Shown here: piece by piece, positions 8,952-17,674 of the stretch
Layout of the letters: each line of letters starts with the position of its first letter
How positions within the stretch are numbered: position 1 is the first letter of the stretch
Assembly: GCF_042651065.1 (NCBI RefSeq)
Contig: NZ_JBHSCH010000006.1
Span: 76,348-140,347, forward strand
DNA from: Pseudoroseomonas aestuarii
GTDB taxonomy: Bacteria; Pseudomonadota; Alphaproteobacteria; Acetobacterales; Acetobacteraceae
Direction: 5' to 3'
Length of the DNA: 64,000 bases
The notes under the pieces: model-generated
Told to the model about the DNA's origin: nothing
The model's input: the letters and a program-made list of their open reading frames with translations, nothing else
The model's database searches: none
Position numbers and translations under genes: made by a program

Positions 8952-9670
8952 AGACCATGCCCGAAGCGGCAAACGTGCTCGATTTCGTCGCCCCCGTCGG
9001 CCGGGAGAACCTGGCGGGGCGTGTCTATGACGAGCTGCGCAGCGCCCTGTTCGAGGGCCGCATGCGCCCCGGCCAGCGGCTCAAGATCCGCGACCTCGCC
9101 GCCGCCATGCAGGTCTCCGAGACGCCGGTGCGGGAGGCGGTGGTGCAGCTCGCCCGCGAGCGCGCGCTGCGGCTGGAGGCGGCGCGCTCCATCACCGTCG
9201 CCGGCCTCAGCCTGGAGCAGTATCTGGAGCTGCGCACCATCCGCCTGGAGCTGGAGGGGCTGGCCGCCGAGGCCGCCGCGCTGCGCATCACCCCCTCCGA
9301 CCTCGACGCGCTGGAGCGCGCCAACACCGCCCTGGCCGCGGCCGAGGAGGCGGGCGAGGCGACCGCCGCCAACCGCGCCAACTGGGCCTTCCACCACACC
9401 CTCTACGCCGCCGCCGCCATGCCGGAGCTGCTCGCCCTCATCGAGAGCATCTGGCTGCGCAACGGGCCGATGCACGCCTTCCTCTACCCCGATGCGCGGC
9501 CGAGCTACCCCGGCCGGCACCGGCACCTCGACATCATCGACGGCTTGCGCGCGCGGGACCCGAAGGCGACCCGCGCCGCCCTGCGCGCGGATCTGATGGA
9601 GGGCGGCGCCAATCTCGTCGCGCTCCTCGGCCGCATGGAACGCGACACGGCCTGGACCACCCCCGGCTGA
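8948..9670 (+). CDS. GntR family regulator, FCD subfamily
   Basis: 240 residues. The winged helix occupies about residues 20-85 (RVYDELRSALFEG, RIRDLAAAMQVSETPVREAVVQLARE in part). An all-helical FCD ligand/metal domain follows, with FHHTLYAAA and HRHLDIIDGL carrying the expected metal-site histidines. The ATG overlaps the permease stop (ATGA), so it is made with the transporter it probably controls. FCD regulators generally repress catabolic genes until a substrate or intermediate binds. The CGATATATCA palindromes before three transcription units are its likely targets (inference). Confidence 0.92.
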   Translation: MKTMPEAANVLDFVAPVGRENLAGRVYDELRSALFEGRMRPGQRLKIRDLAAAMQVSETPVREAVVQLARERALRLEAARSITVAGLSLEQYLELRTIRLELEGLAAEAAALRITPSDLDALERANTALAAAEEAGEATAANRANWAFHHTLYAAAAMPELLALIESIWLRNGPMHAFLYPDARPSYPGRHRHLDIIDGLRARDPKATRAALRADLMEGGANLVALLGRMERDTAWTTPG

Positions 9671-9722
9671 TCCCCGGCGGCGGCCAGGTCCTCTCTCAAC
9701 CGGCAAGGACAGGAGACAGGGC

Positions 9723-10784
9723 ATGGGCGTGACACGGAGAACACTTCTGGCGGCCACCGCGCTGGGCGCGGGGTCGGCGGGCCTGGCGAAGCCATCGCTC
9801 GCCCAGCGCGGCTCGGGCGAGGTGGTGGTCTGCGCCACCGGCGGGCTGATGGAACGCAGCCTGCAGGAGCATTTCTACCGCCGCTTCGAGCAGGAGCAGG
9901 GCATCCGCGTCCGCTCCATCCCGATCGAGCTGCCGGACCAGTGGGCGCGCGCCCGCGCCGGGCAGCGCAGCGGCAACATCCCCTTCGACGTGGTGACCGC
10001 CACCCCGCCCGACCTGATCCAGCACGCCGACATCCTGGCGCCGGTGGACTGCACCACGCCGGCCATGACGCAGCACGCCCTGCCCGGTGGCTGCTTCCCC
10101 ACCGGCATCATCCGCACCGCTGGCGGCATGGCCATCACCTGGAGCAAAAAGGCCTTCCCCAATGGCGGCCCCGCCTCCTGGGCGGAGTTCTTCGACGTGC
10201 AGAAATTTCCCGGCCCCCGCTCCCTGCCGGATACGGGCGACCGCGAATGGTGGCTGCCGCTGGCGGCGCTGATGGCCGATGGCGTGCCGCGCGACAAGCT
10301 CTTCCCGATGGATCTCGACCGCGCCTACCGCAAGCTGGACACGATCAAGCCGCACGTCGCCGCCTGGTGGAAGAGCGGCGACAACTCCATGCAGATCCTG
10401 CGCGGCGGCGATGCGGTGATGAGCGTGCTCTACTCCTCCCGCGCCGTGCCGCTGGCCAAGAGCGGGGAGTTCGACTTCACCTGGAACGGCGCCATCCGCG
10501 ACGTCGGCAACTGGGCGGTGCTGAAGGGCGGGCCGAACACCGCCAACGCCATGCGCTTCCTGGAGTTCTTCGTGCAGAACCCGAAGGAGCACCTGCCCTT
10601 CAGCGAGAAGGTCTCCTTCGACAGCAACAACCGCGAGACCGCCGCGCTGGTGCCCGAGGCGGAGCGCCGCTACCGCGCCTCCTGGCCCGAGAACTGGGAC
10701 CGGCTGGTGATCGCCGACTACGAATGGATCGCCGCCAACCGCAACGCCATGCGCGAGCGCTGGGTGAACTGGCTGACCCGCTGA
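9723..10784 (+). CDS. ABC transporter extracellular solute-binding protein (PotD/family 1-like)
   Basis: 353 residues with a twin-arginine-like signal (MGVTRRTLLAATALGAGSAG) and cleavage near residue 28 after LAQ. The mature protein resembles polyamine/iron-type periplasmic binding proteins: SGEVVVCATGGLMERSLQEHF at the start, then lobe-crossing segments. It is separated by 52 bases from the regulator and belongs to the same operon as the Pot-like ATPase and permeases, so it should deliver their substrate. The ligand is unknown. Confidence 0.85.
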   Translation: MGVTRRTLLAATALGAGSAGLAKPSLAQRGSGEVVVCATGGLMERSLQEHFYRRFEQEQGIRVRSIPIELPDQWARARAGQRSGNIPFDVVTATPPDLIQHADILAPVDCTTPAMTQHALPGGCFPTGIIRTAGGMAITWSKKAFPNGGPASWAEFFDVQKFPGPRSLPDTGDREWWLPLAALMADGVPRDKLFPMDLDRAYRKLDTIKPHVAAWWKSGDNSMQILRGGDAVMSVLYSSRAVPLAKSGEFDFTWNGAIRDVGNWAVLKGGPNTANAMRFLEFFVQNPKEHLPFSEKVSFDSNNRETAALVPEAERRYRASWPENWDRLVIADYEWIAANRNAMRERWVNWLTR

Positions 10785-10805
10785 CCGGCCCACTGACCGA
10801 TCCCA

Positions 10806-10832
10806 CGGGCGGGCCGCACGGGCCCGCCCGCG
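10806..10832 (+). terminator. GC-rich stem-loop after the binding-protein gene
   Basis: CGGGCGGGCC pairs with GGCCCGCCCG across a short loop, shortly after the 10784 stop. There is no T-tract, so it may be an mRNA-processing or stabilising hairpin rather than a full terminator. The operon seems to continue into the next genes. Confidence 0.4.
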
Positions 10833-10860
10833 CCACCCCTCTCACGGAAACCCGCCCTTC

Positions 10861-11205
10861 ATGCTGGTGAACCACCCCGAGGCGGCACACTGGCCGGTGG
10901 ACCCGAGCCGGCTCGACCTCGTCGAGGAATTCCGCCGCAAGCCGCGCGGCCCGCACAGCGACGAGCTGCAGAAGCTGCTGCACCGGATGCGCTGGTCCGG
11001 CGTCGGCCGCCGCCACGTGCTCGTGGTGCTGGAGCCGAACCGCCGCTGGATGCTGGCACGCATGCCCGGCCGCCGCGGCGCGCCGGTGGAGACCTTCCCC
11101 AACCAAGTCTTCACCAGCCTGGCCGAGGCCGAGTGGGCCGTCTTCGCCCTGCGCTGGGAAGCGCTGACCGGCCAGACGCTGGCGCCCAGCAGGACCACGC
11201 CCTGA
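10861..11205 (+). CDS. N,N-dimethylformamidase alpha-subunit-like small protein
   Basis: 114 residues, no signal or membrane segment, rich in Arg/His/Trp. The central part (SDELQKLLHRMRW, then GRRHVLVVLEPNRRWMLAR) resembles my recollection of the small (alpha) subunit of bacterial DMFase. It is immediately followed, with stop/start overlap TGATG at 11203-11207, by a protein with the large-subunit fold. This pairing is the main evidence. In DMFase the small subunit wraps around the large catalytic one. The real substrate here is unknown. Confidence 0.65.
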   Translation: MLVNHPEAAHWPVDPSRLDLVEEFRRKPRGPHSDELQKLLHRMRWSGVGRRHVLVVLEPNRRWMLARMPGRRGAPVETFPNQVFTSLAEAEWAVFALRWEALTGQTLAPSRTTP

Positions 11206-13460
11206 TGACCGACACCACCGCCGTTCTCGGCTATGCCTGGCCGCTCGTCGTCTCCCCCGGCGAGGAGGTGGCCTTCCATCTCTCCAGCGTCACGCTGGAA
11301 GGGGCCGAGGCCACGCTGCTGCGCGTCCGCTGCGCCGACCCGGACCCGGACGGGCCGGGCCTTCGCTTCCACCAACCCGGCACGCCGCTCGACGGGCCGG
11401 TGGCGCTGCGCCACCAGCCGCTCCGCCCCGGCTCCTGCGCCCTGGTCCCGGACGCGCCGGCGCTGAACCGCCCGGGCGCGCTCTCGGTGGCCGCCTTCAT
11501 CCACCCCACCGCGCCCGGCACCGGCCCGCAGACCCTGCTCTCCCGCTGGCGCGACGACACGGCGGAGGGCTGGCGCCTCGGCCTGGATGCCGAGGCGCGG
11601 CTTGAATTCACCCTCGGCGCCGGGGGGCGGCTCTGGCGCGTCACCGCGCCGCGCCCGGTGCTGGAGCGGGAGTGGATTTTTGTCGGTGCTTGCTACGACC
11701 CGGCGCAGGGGCGGATCACCGTCTTCCAGTCCAGCCTCGACGCCCAGGCCGGGCGCGACATGGGCGGCATGGCCAGCGCCGAGGCCCCCAGAGAGATTGC
11801 CTGGCCGGCGGACATCGCCCTCGTCATCGCCGCCCATGCGCTGGAGGCCGGCGCCACGCCCCGCACCGCCGGGCATTTCGACGGCAAGATCGACCGCCCG
11901 CGCCTGCTCTCCGCCGCCCGCGACGAGGCCGCGCTGCGCGCCCTGGCCGAGAGCCTGACGCCCTCCCCCGCCGAGCCCGACCTGGTCGGCGCCTGGGATT
12001 TCTCGCGCGAGATGTCCACCGACATCATCCGCGACCTCTCCGCCAACCGGCTGGACGGAAGGCTGCGCCAGATGCCGATGCGCGCGGCCACCGGCGCCAA
12101 CTGGGATGGCCGCACCGTGCAGTGGACCGAGGCGCCGGAACTCTACGGCGCCATCCATTTCCACAGCGACGACATGCACGATGCCGGCTGGTCGCCGGAT
12201 CTCCGCCTCACTATCCCCGAGGACTGGCGCAGCGGCTTCTACGCGCTGCGCCTGCGCGCGCGGCAGGGCGGCGAGGACCCGGTGGAGAGCTTCGTCGCCT
12301 TCTTCGTCCGCGCGCCGCTCGGCAGGCCGCGCGCGAAGCTCGCCTTCGTCGCCAGCACCGCCACCTTCCTGGCCTATGCCAACAGCGCGCTGCGGCTGGA
12401 CCAGGTGCATGCGGAGGCCATGCTGGAAGGCCTCATCGCCCTCTCGCGCGACGATGTCTACCTGCAGGAGCACCGCGAGCTCGGCCTCTCCACCTACGAC
12501 ACGCACAGCGACGGCAGCGGCTGGTGCTACTCCACGGCGAAGCGCCCCATCCTGAACATGCGGCCGCGCGGCGCCACCTTCAACTACGGCAACGACACGC
12601 ATATCCTCGACTGGCTGGAGCAGATCGGCCAGGACTACGACATCGTCACGGATGACGACATCCACCGCCACGGCGCGCAGACGCTCGCCCGCTATCGCTG
12701 CGTCATCACCGGCTCGCATCCCGAGTATTTCAGCCGCTCGATGATCGAGGCCTTCGATGCCTACCAGCGTGGCGGCGGCCGCCACATCTATCTCGGCGGC
12801 AACGGCTTCTACTGGCGCATCGGCTGGCACCCGACCGAGCCGCATGCCATGGAGATCCGCCGTGGCATGATCGGGCTGCGCACCTGGGAGGGGGAGCCGG
12901 GCGAGAACGCCCTCTCCTTCACCGGCGAGCCCTCCGGCCTGTGGCGTGCCAGCGGCCGGCCGCCGCAGCGTCTCGTCGGCGTCGGCTTCGACGCGCAGGT
13001 CTTCACCCGCTCCTATCCCTATGAATGGCGCGCCCCGGCGCGCGACCCGCGCATCGCCTGGGCGGTGGAAGGCATCGACCTCGACGCGCCGCTCGGCGAT
13101 TTCGGCCTGCGCGGCGGCGGGGCGGCGGGGCTGGAGGTGGACCGGGTGGAACCCACCCTCGGCTCGCCGCCGCACCTCCTCTGGCTCGCCACGGCGGACC
13201 GGCTGGACTATGGCGGCGTGCCGACGCTGGAGGAGCTGCGCACCCTGCACCGCGGCACCATGGGCGACCAGAACGCGCAGGTGCGCGCGGACATCGCCTT
13301 CTTCCCCACGGCGCGCGGTGGCGCCGTCTTCTCCACCGGCTCCATCGCCTGGGCCTGCGCGCTCTCGCACAATGGCTACGAGAATTCCGTCAGCCGCCTG
13401 ACGGGCAATGTCCTCCGCCGCTTCCTCGACCCCGCCCCCTTCGAGGGCTTCGACCTCTGA
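11205..13460 (+). CDS. N,N-dimethylformamidase beta-subunit-like hydrolase
   Basis: 751 residues, close to the roughly 760 of DMFase large subunits. The N-terminal half contains a concanavalin/LamG-like beta-sandwich (about residues 80-245: GALSVAAFIHP, then GHFDGKIDRPRLL). The C-terminal half is an amidotransferase-like alpha/beta domain (STYDTHSDGSGW, YIVTDDDIHRHG-like, YLGGNGFYWR, and a terminal NGYENSVSRLTGNVLRRFL). DMFases are mononuclear iron amidohydrolases that release dimethylamine and formate. A homologue beside acylase, amidase and a polyamine-type transporter probably acts on a different amide (inference). Confidence 0.8.
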   Translation: MTDTTAVLGYAWPLVVSPGEEVAFHLSSVTLEGAEATLLRVRCADPDPDGPGLRFHQPGTPLDGPVALRHQPLRPGSCALVPDAPALNRPGALSVAAFIHPTAPGTGPQTLLSRWRDDTAEGWRLGLDAEARLEFTLGAGGRLWRVTAPRPVLEREWIFVGACYDPAQGRITVFQSSLDAQAGRDMGGMASAEAPREIAWPADIALVIAAHALEAGATPRTAGHFDGKIDRPRLLSAARDEAALRALAESLTPSPAEPDLVGAWDFSREMSTDIIRDLSANRLDGRLRQMPMRAATGANWDGRTVQWTEAPELYGAIHFHSDDMHDAGWSPDLRLTIPEDWRSGFYALRLRARQGGEDPVESFVAFFVRAPLGRPRAKLAFVASTATFLAYANSALRLDQVHAEAMLEGLIALSRDDVYLQEHRELGLSTYDTHSDGSGWCYSTAKRPILNMRPRGATFNYGNDTHILDWLEQIGQDYDIVTDDDIHRHGAQTLARYRCVITGSHPEYFSRSMIEAFDAYQRGGGRHIYLGGNGFYWRIGWHPTEPHAMEIRRGMIGLRTWEGEPGENALSFTGEPSGLWRASGRPPQRLVGVGFDAQVFTRSYPYEWRAPARDPRIAWAVEGIDLDAPLGDFGLRGGGAAGLEVDRVEPTLGSPPHLLWLATADRLDYGGVPTLEELRTLHRGTMGDQNAQVRADIAFFPTARGGAVFSTGSIAWACALSHNGYENSVSRLTGNVLRRFLDPAPFEGFDL

Positions 13461-13467
13461 CAGAACA

Positions 13468-13492
13468 GCCCCCCGCCGCGCGCGGCGGGGGC
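13468..13492 (+). terminator. Perfect GC-rich hairpin between DMFase-like and E1 genes
   Basis: CCCCCGCCGCG pairs with CGCGGCGGGGG with almost no loop. It follows the 13460 stop by 8 bases. There is no T-tract. It may attenuate transcription into the E1 gene or protect the upstream message. Confidence 0.4.
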
Positions 13493-13534
13493 GAAGCGCC
13501 GCCACAAGGCGCGGAACCCAGGAAACGCCTTCCC

Positions 13535-15703
13535 ATGCAGCGCACCCCGATTGCCACCGACACGCCCTGGTTCCGGCTGGAGGTGGATGACGCCGACTGG
13601 GCGGCGGAAGACCCCGCCGACCTCGCCCGCTGGATGGAGCAGCTCCTGCTCATCCGCCGCTTCGAGGAGAAGATCCTGGAACTGCACGGGCAGGGCCTGG
13701 TGCATGGCCCGGCGCATGCCTCCATCGGGCAGGAGGCGGGCGCGGTCGGCGCCATGTCCGTGCTCGGCACGGAGGACAAGCTGAACGGCACGCACCGCGC
13801 GCACCACCAGATCCTGGCCAAGCTGCTGAACAGCGCCCTCCCCGGCGGCTACGACCCGCGCCGGGACGCGCCGGTCGAGGAAGCGGGCGGCCTCGTCCGC
13901 CGCGCCATGGCGGAGATCATGGGGCTGGCGGAAGGCTTCTGCGGCGGGCGTGGGGGCTCCATGCACATGCGCTGGGCGCCGGCGGGCATCGTCGGCACCA
14001 GCGCCATCATCGGCGGCAACCTCCCCCACGCCGTGGGCTACGGCCTGGCCGACAAGGTGCTGGGCCGCGACCATGTCTCGGTCGCCTTCTTCGGCGACGG
14101 CACGCTGATGGCGGGGCAGTCGATGGAGGCCATCAACCTCGCCGCCCTCTACAACCTGCCCGTCATCTTCTTCCTCGAGAACAATTTCTACGCCGTCTCC
14201 ACCCATGTCCGGGAGCAGACGCGCGAGACGCGGCTGACCACGCGCGGCGCCATGTTCGGCGTGCCCTCGGTGGAGTGCGACGGCATGGATCTCGTCGCCG
14301 TGCGGCGGGCCATGCAATGGGCGGTGCAGACCATCCGCGAGACGGGCGGGCCGGTCTTCGTCGAGGCCATCCTCTACCGCTTCCTGCACCAGAGCGGCCC
14401 GCTGCTGGGCAGCCAGCTCGGCTACCGCAGCCGGGAGGAGGAGGCGGAATGGCAGGCGCGCGACCCGCTCGCCACCATGCCCGCCCGGCTGAAGGCGCTC
14501 GGCGTGCTGGACGAGGCCGGGCTCGCCGCGCTCGACGCGCGCGCCACCCGCATGGTGGCCGAGGCCGCCGCCGCGCTGACCGAGATGCCGCGCGATTCCA
14601 ACACGCCGCAGATCCGCGCCGGCGCCTTCCCCGATGTGGCGGAAATCGAGAACGGCATCCGCGGCGACCTCTCCGAGCTGGCCGGCGCCCGCGTGCTGGA
14701 GGCGGCCTCGGTGCCCGCCGAAGCGCGGGTGGAGGTGAAATATGTCGACGCCATCGCCAGCACCCTGCTGCGCAACATGGAGCGCGACCCGCGCATCATC
14801 GTCATCGGCGAGGATGTGCACCGGCTGCGCGGCGGCGTCTCCGGCTCGACCAGGGGGGTGATGGAGCGCTTCCCCGAGCGCGTCTTCCCCACGCCGATCT
14901 GCGAGAACGGCTTCACCGGCATGGCGCTCGGCGCCGCCGCCTGCGGGCTGCGGCCCGTGGTGGACATCATGTTCGGCGATTTCTGCATCGTCGCCGCCGA
15001 CCAGATGTTCAACGGCATCGGCAAGTTCTCGCACATGTTCGGCGGCGGCTTCGGCGTGCCGGTGGTGGTGCGCGCCCGCGTCTCGCCGCAGGCGGGCTAC
15101 GGCTCGCAGCACTCGATGGACCCCTCGGCGCTCTTCGCCCTCTACCCGGCCTGGCGGATCGTCTCCCCCTCCACCCCGCACGACTATATCGGCCTGATGA
15201 ACGCGGCGCTGCGCTGCGACGACCCGGTGCTGGTGATCGAGCACCAGGACCTGTTCCAGACCACCGGCCCGGTGCCAGGCGACGACCGGGACTACATCAT
15301 CCCCCTCGGCTCCGCGCGCACCGTTCGCCCGGGCCGCGCCTGCACCGTGCTCACCTACTCCACCATGGTCGCCGCCGGCCTCGAGGCCGCCGAGGCCACC
15401 GGGATCGATGCCGAGATCATCGACCTCCGCAGCCTCGACCCCGGCGGGCTGGACTGGCCGGCCATCGAGGCCAGCGTGCGCCGCACCAACCGCGTGCTGA
15501 TCGCCGAGCAGACGGCGCGTGGCACCAGCCATGGCGCCCGCATCGCGCAGGAGATCCAGGAGCGCTGCTTCGACTGGCTGGATGCCGAGATCCTGCGCGT
15601 CACCGGCGGCGCGGCCGCGCCCGTGGTGTCGCGCCCGCTGAACATGGCCGCGCTGGGTAACGCCTCCGGCATCGGGGCTGCGTTGCGCCGGCTGACGGGC
15701 TGA
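13535..15703 (+). CDS. Fused alpha-beta E1 component, thiamine-diphosphate 2-oxo acid dehydrogenase
   Basis: 722 residues joining E1-alpha (about 1-340) and E1-beta (about 385-722) in one chain. The alpha half has the ThDP motif GDGTLMAGQSMEAIN...ENN (about residues 188-215) and GGRGGSMHM. The beta half has IVIGEDVHRLRGGVSGSTRG, PICENGFTGMALGAAACGLRPV and VIEHQDLFQTTG. Such enzymes decarboxylate branched 2-oxo acids, pyruvate or acetoin and hand the acyl group to a lipoyl E2. No E2 or E3 is encoded in this window. The product of the downstream aminotransferase could be its substrate (inference). Start chosen by GGAA 11 bases upstream and the family N-terminus. Confidence 0.88.
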   Translation: MQRTPIATDTPWFRLEVDDADWAAEDPADLARWMEQLLLIRRFEEKILELHGQGLVHGPAHASIGQEAGAVGAMSVLGTEDKLNGTHRAHHQILAKLLNSALPGGYDPRRDAPVEEAGGLVRRAMAEIMGLAEGFCGGRGGSMHMRWAPAGIVGTSAIIGGNLPHAVGYGLADKVLGRDHVSVAFFGDGTLMAGQSMEAINLAALYNLPVIFFLENNFYAVSTHVREQTRETRLTTRGAMFGVPSVECDGMDLVAVRRAMQWAVQTIRETGGPVFVEAILYRFLHQSGPLLGSQLGYRSREEEAEWQARDPLATMPARLKALGVLDEAGLAALDARATRMVAEAAAALTEMPRDSNTPQIRAGAFPDVAEIENGIRGDLSELAGARVLEAASVPAEARVEVKYVDAIASTLLRNMERDPRIIVIGEDVHRLRGGVSGSTRGVMERFPERVFPTPICENGFTGMALGAAACGLRPVVDIMFGDFCIVAADQMFNGIGKFSHMFGGGFGVPVVVRARVSPQAGYGSQHSMDPSALFALYPAWRIVSPSTPHDYIGLMNAALRCDDPVLVIEHQDLFQTTGPVPGDDRDYIIPLGSARTVRPGRACTVLTYSTMVAAGLEAAEATGIDAEIIDLRSLDPGGLDWPAIEASVRRTNRVLIAEQTARGTSHGARIAQEIQERCFDWLDAEILRVTGGAAAPVVSRPLNMAALGNASGIGAALRRLTG

Positions 15704-15729
15704 AGGCCTTCCGGCCCCTTGGAGAAATA

Positions 15730-15739
15730 TGATATATCG
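15730..15739. promoter_or_regulatory. Putative GntR/FCD operator, copy 2
   Basis: TGATATATCG, the reverse-strand reading of CGATATATCA, with palindrome GATATATC at 15731-15738. It lies 25 bases before the aminotransferase ATG, where bound repressor would block transcription or elongation. The flank ATATGATATATCG matches copy 3 closely. Confidence 0.6.
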
Positions 15740-15764
15740 AATGGATCAAGACGAGGATCCGTCC

Positions 15765-17012
15765 ATGTCGCAGGCCCTCCTGCCCGAGAAGTCCGGCACC
15801 GCCTCCCGCGATGCCGCCCTGCGCGCCCGCGCCCGGGCCGTCATCCCCGGCGGCCTCTGGGGCCATCTCAACGCGGCCAAGCTGCCGGAGGGCTACCCGC
15901 AATACTTCACATCGGCCGAGGGCTGCCGCCTGCGCGACGCCGACGGGCGGGACTACATCGACTTCATGTGCTCCTGGGGCCCGATGGTGCTCGGCCACCG
16001 CAACCCCGCGGTGGAGGAGGCCGCCCGCCGCCAGGCCGCGCAGGGCGACTGCATGAACGGCCCCGCCCCCGTGCTGGTGGAGCTGGCCGAGTTGCTGGTG
16101 GAAACCATCGCCCATGCCGACTGGGCGCTGCTGGCCAAGAACGGCACGGACGCCACCACCGCCTGCGTCACCATTGCCCGCGCCGAGACGGGGCGGCGCA
16201 AGGTGCTGGTGGCGCGCGGCTCCTACCACGGCGCCGTGCCCTGGTGCTCGCCCTCCCTGGCCGGCGTCACCACCGAGGACCGCGCCCATCTCCTGACCTT
16301 CGACTACAACGACACGGCCAGCCTGGACGCGGCGGCCGAGGCGGCGAAGGGCGACCTCGCCGCCGTCATCGTCACCGCCTTCCGGCATGATTTCGGCCGC
16401 CACCAGGAGCTGCCGACGCCGGAATTCGCCCGCCACCTCCGCGCGCTGTGCGACGCGACGGGTGCCGCGCTGATCCTCGACGACGTGCGCGCGGGCTTCC
16501 GCATCGACCTCGCCGGCTCCTGGGAGCCGCTCGGCGTGCGGCCGGATCTCTCCGCCTTCAGCAAGGCCATCGCCAACGGCCATCCGCTCGCCGCCGTCAC
16601 CGGGCGGGAGCGGTTCCGCCAGGCGGCGACGCAAGTCTACACCACCGGCTCCTTCTGGTGCGGCGCGGTGCCGATGGCCGCGGCCGTCGCCACCATCGCC
16701 GAGCTGCGCCGCATCGACGGCCCGGCCTACATGCGCGCCATGGGCGAGCGGCTGCGCAACGGGCTGGACGCGCTCTCGCGCCAGTACGCCCTGCCCGTCC
16801 GCCAGACCGGCCCGGCGCAGATGCCACTGATGATCTTCGACAACGACCCGGACTGGGCGAAGGGCGACGCCTTCTGCGCCACGGCGCTGCGACACGGGGC
16901 GTATTTCCACCCCCGGCACAACATGTTCCTCTCCTGCGCGCACACCGAGGCGGATATCGACCGCGCGCTGGAAGCGGCGGAGGCCGGCTTCCGGGCCGTC
17001 GCCGCGCTGTAG
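15765..17012 (+). CDS. Class III PLP aminotransferase (glutamate-1-semialdehyde aminomutase-like)
   Basis: 415 residues. The fold-type I landmarks are complete: KNGTDATTACVTIAR for cofactor phosphate near residue 125, ILDDVRAGFR with the pyridine-binding Asp near 240, and AFSKAIANGHPLAAVTG with the Schiff-base Lys267. The N-terminus ARAVIPGGLWGH resembles the aminomutase subfamily, but the real heme-pathway enzyme is unlikely inside a catabolic island. It probably removes an amino group from an amine or amino acid released by the hydrolases. ATG 15765 follows GAGGA; the earlier ATG at 15741 lacks a good site. Confidence 0.88.
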   Translation: MSQALLPEKSGTASRDAALRARARAVIPGGLWGHLNAAKLPEGYPQYFTSAEGCRLRDADGRDYIDFMCSWGPMVLGHRNPAVEEAARRQAAQGDCMNGPAPVLVELAELLVETIAHADWALLAKNGTDATTACVTIARAETGRRKVLVARGSYHGAVPWCSPSLAGVTTEDRAHLLTFDYNDTASLDAAAEAAKGDLAAVIVTAFRHDFGRHQELPTPEFARHLRALCDATGAALILDDVRAGFRIDLAGSWEPLGVRPDLSAFSKAIANGHPLAAVTGRERFRQAATQVYTTGSFWCGAVPMAAAVATIAELRRIDGPAYMRAMGERLRNGLDALSRQYALPVRQTGPAQMPLMIFDNDPDWAKGDAFCATALRHGAYFHPRHNMFLSCAHTEADIDRALEAAEAGFRAVAAL

Positions 17013-17020
17013 GGCGGCGC

Positions 17021-17674
17021 TCAGCCCCGCGCGGGGGCGGCGCTGCCGTAGGTCTTGTAGCGCTCCCGCGTGGCCTGCATCTGCGCCGCGTCCAGCAGGC
17101 GCGGCGTGCCGGCCGAGCGCGCCAGCAGGTATTGCCGGGCCAGCGTCTCCAGCCGCAGCGCGGCGGCCACGGCCGCCTTCACGTCGCGCCCCGTCGTGAT
17201 CATCCCGTGATTGCCGAGCAGGCAGGCGGTGCGGCCGCGCAGCGCCTCGACCGCCACCACCGCCAGCTCCGGCGTGCCGAAGGTGACATAGGGGGCGCAG
17301 CGCACATCCTCGCCGCCGAAGCCGGCCACCATGTAGTGGAAGGCCGGCAGCCCCTCGCCCAGGCAGGCGAGCGCCGTGCAGGCATCGGCATGGGTGTGCA
17401 CCACGCTGCCCGCCTCGGGGAAGGCGCGCAGGATGGCGGCGTGCATCGGCCATTCGCTGGAGGGCGCGGCGTCATCCCGGGCCGCGCCCTCCAGAGACAT
17501 CCACACCGTGTCGGCCTCCGCCGTGGCATCCACCGTGGTGCCGGAGCGGGTGATGACCATGCCGCCCTCGACACGGCGCGAGACATTGCCGGCGCTGCCG
17601 AAATTCAGCCCCAGCCGCCCCAGCTCCCGGTAGCCCTGCGCGACATCCTCGCGCGCCTGCCGCACCCCGTTCAT
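17021..17674 (-). CDS. Class II aldolase/adducin family protein, OtnC-like
   Basis: 217 residues, the normal size. The zinc-site motif HTHADACTALA lies near residue 92, the second histidine region is GNHGMITTGRDVKAA near 155, and GSAGNVSRR near 30 binds phosphate. Together with the adjacent kinase it matches the OtnK-OtnC pair, in which OtnC decarboxylates 3-oxo-tetronate 4-phosphate to dihydroxyacetone phosphate. The ATG overlaps the kinase stop (ATGA). L-fuculose-phosphate aldolase-type activity is an alternative. Confidence 0.85.
   Translation of the reverse strand: MNGVRQAREDVAQGYRELGRLGLNFGSAGNVSRRVEGGMVITRSGTTVDATAEADTVWMSLEGAARDDAAPSSEWPMHAAILRAFPEAGSVVHTHADACTALACLGEGLPAFHYMVAGFGGEDVRCAPYVTFGTPELAVVAVEALRGRTACLLGNHGMITTGRDVKAAVAAALRLETLARQYLLARSAGTPRLLDAAQMQATRERYKTYGSAAPARG

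Noticed and set aside
15765..17012. Aminotransferase as heme-pathway HemL
   Set aside because: It only shares the subfamily fold; its operator and catabolic neighbours speak against heme synthesis.
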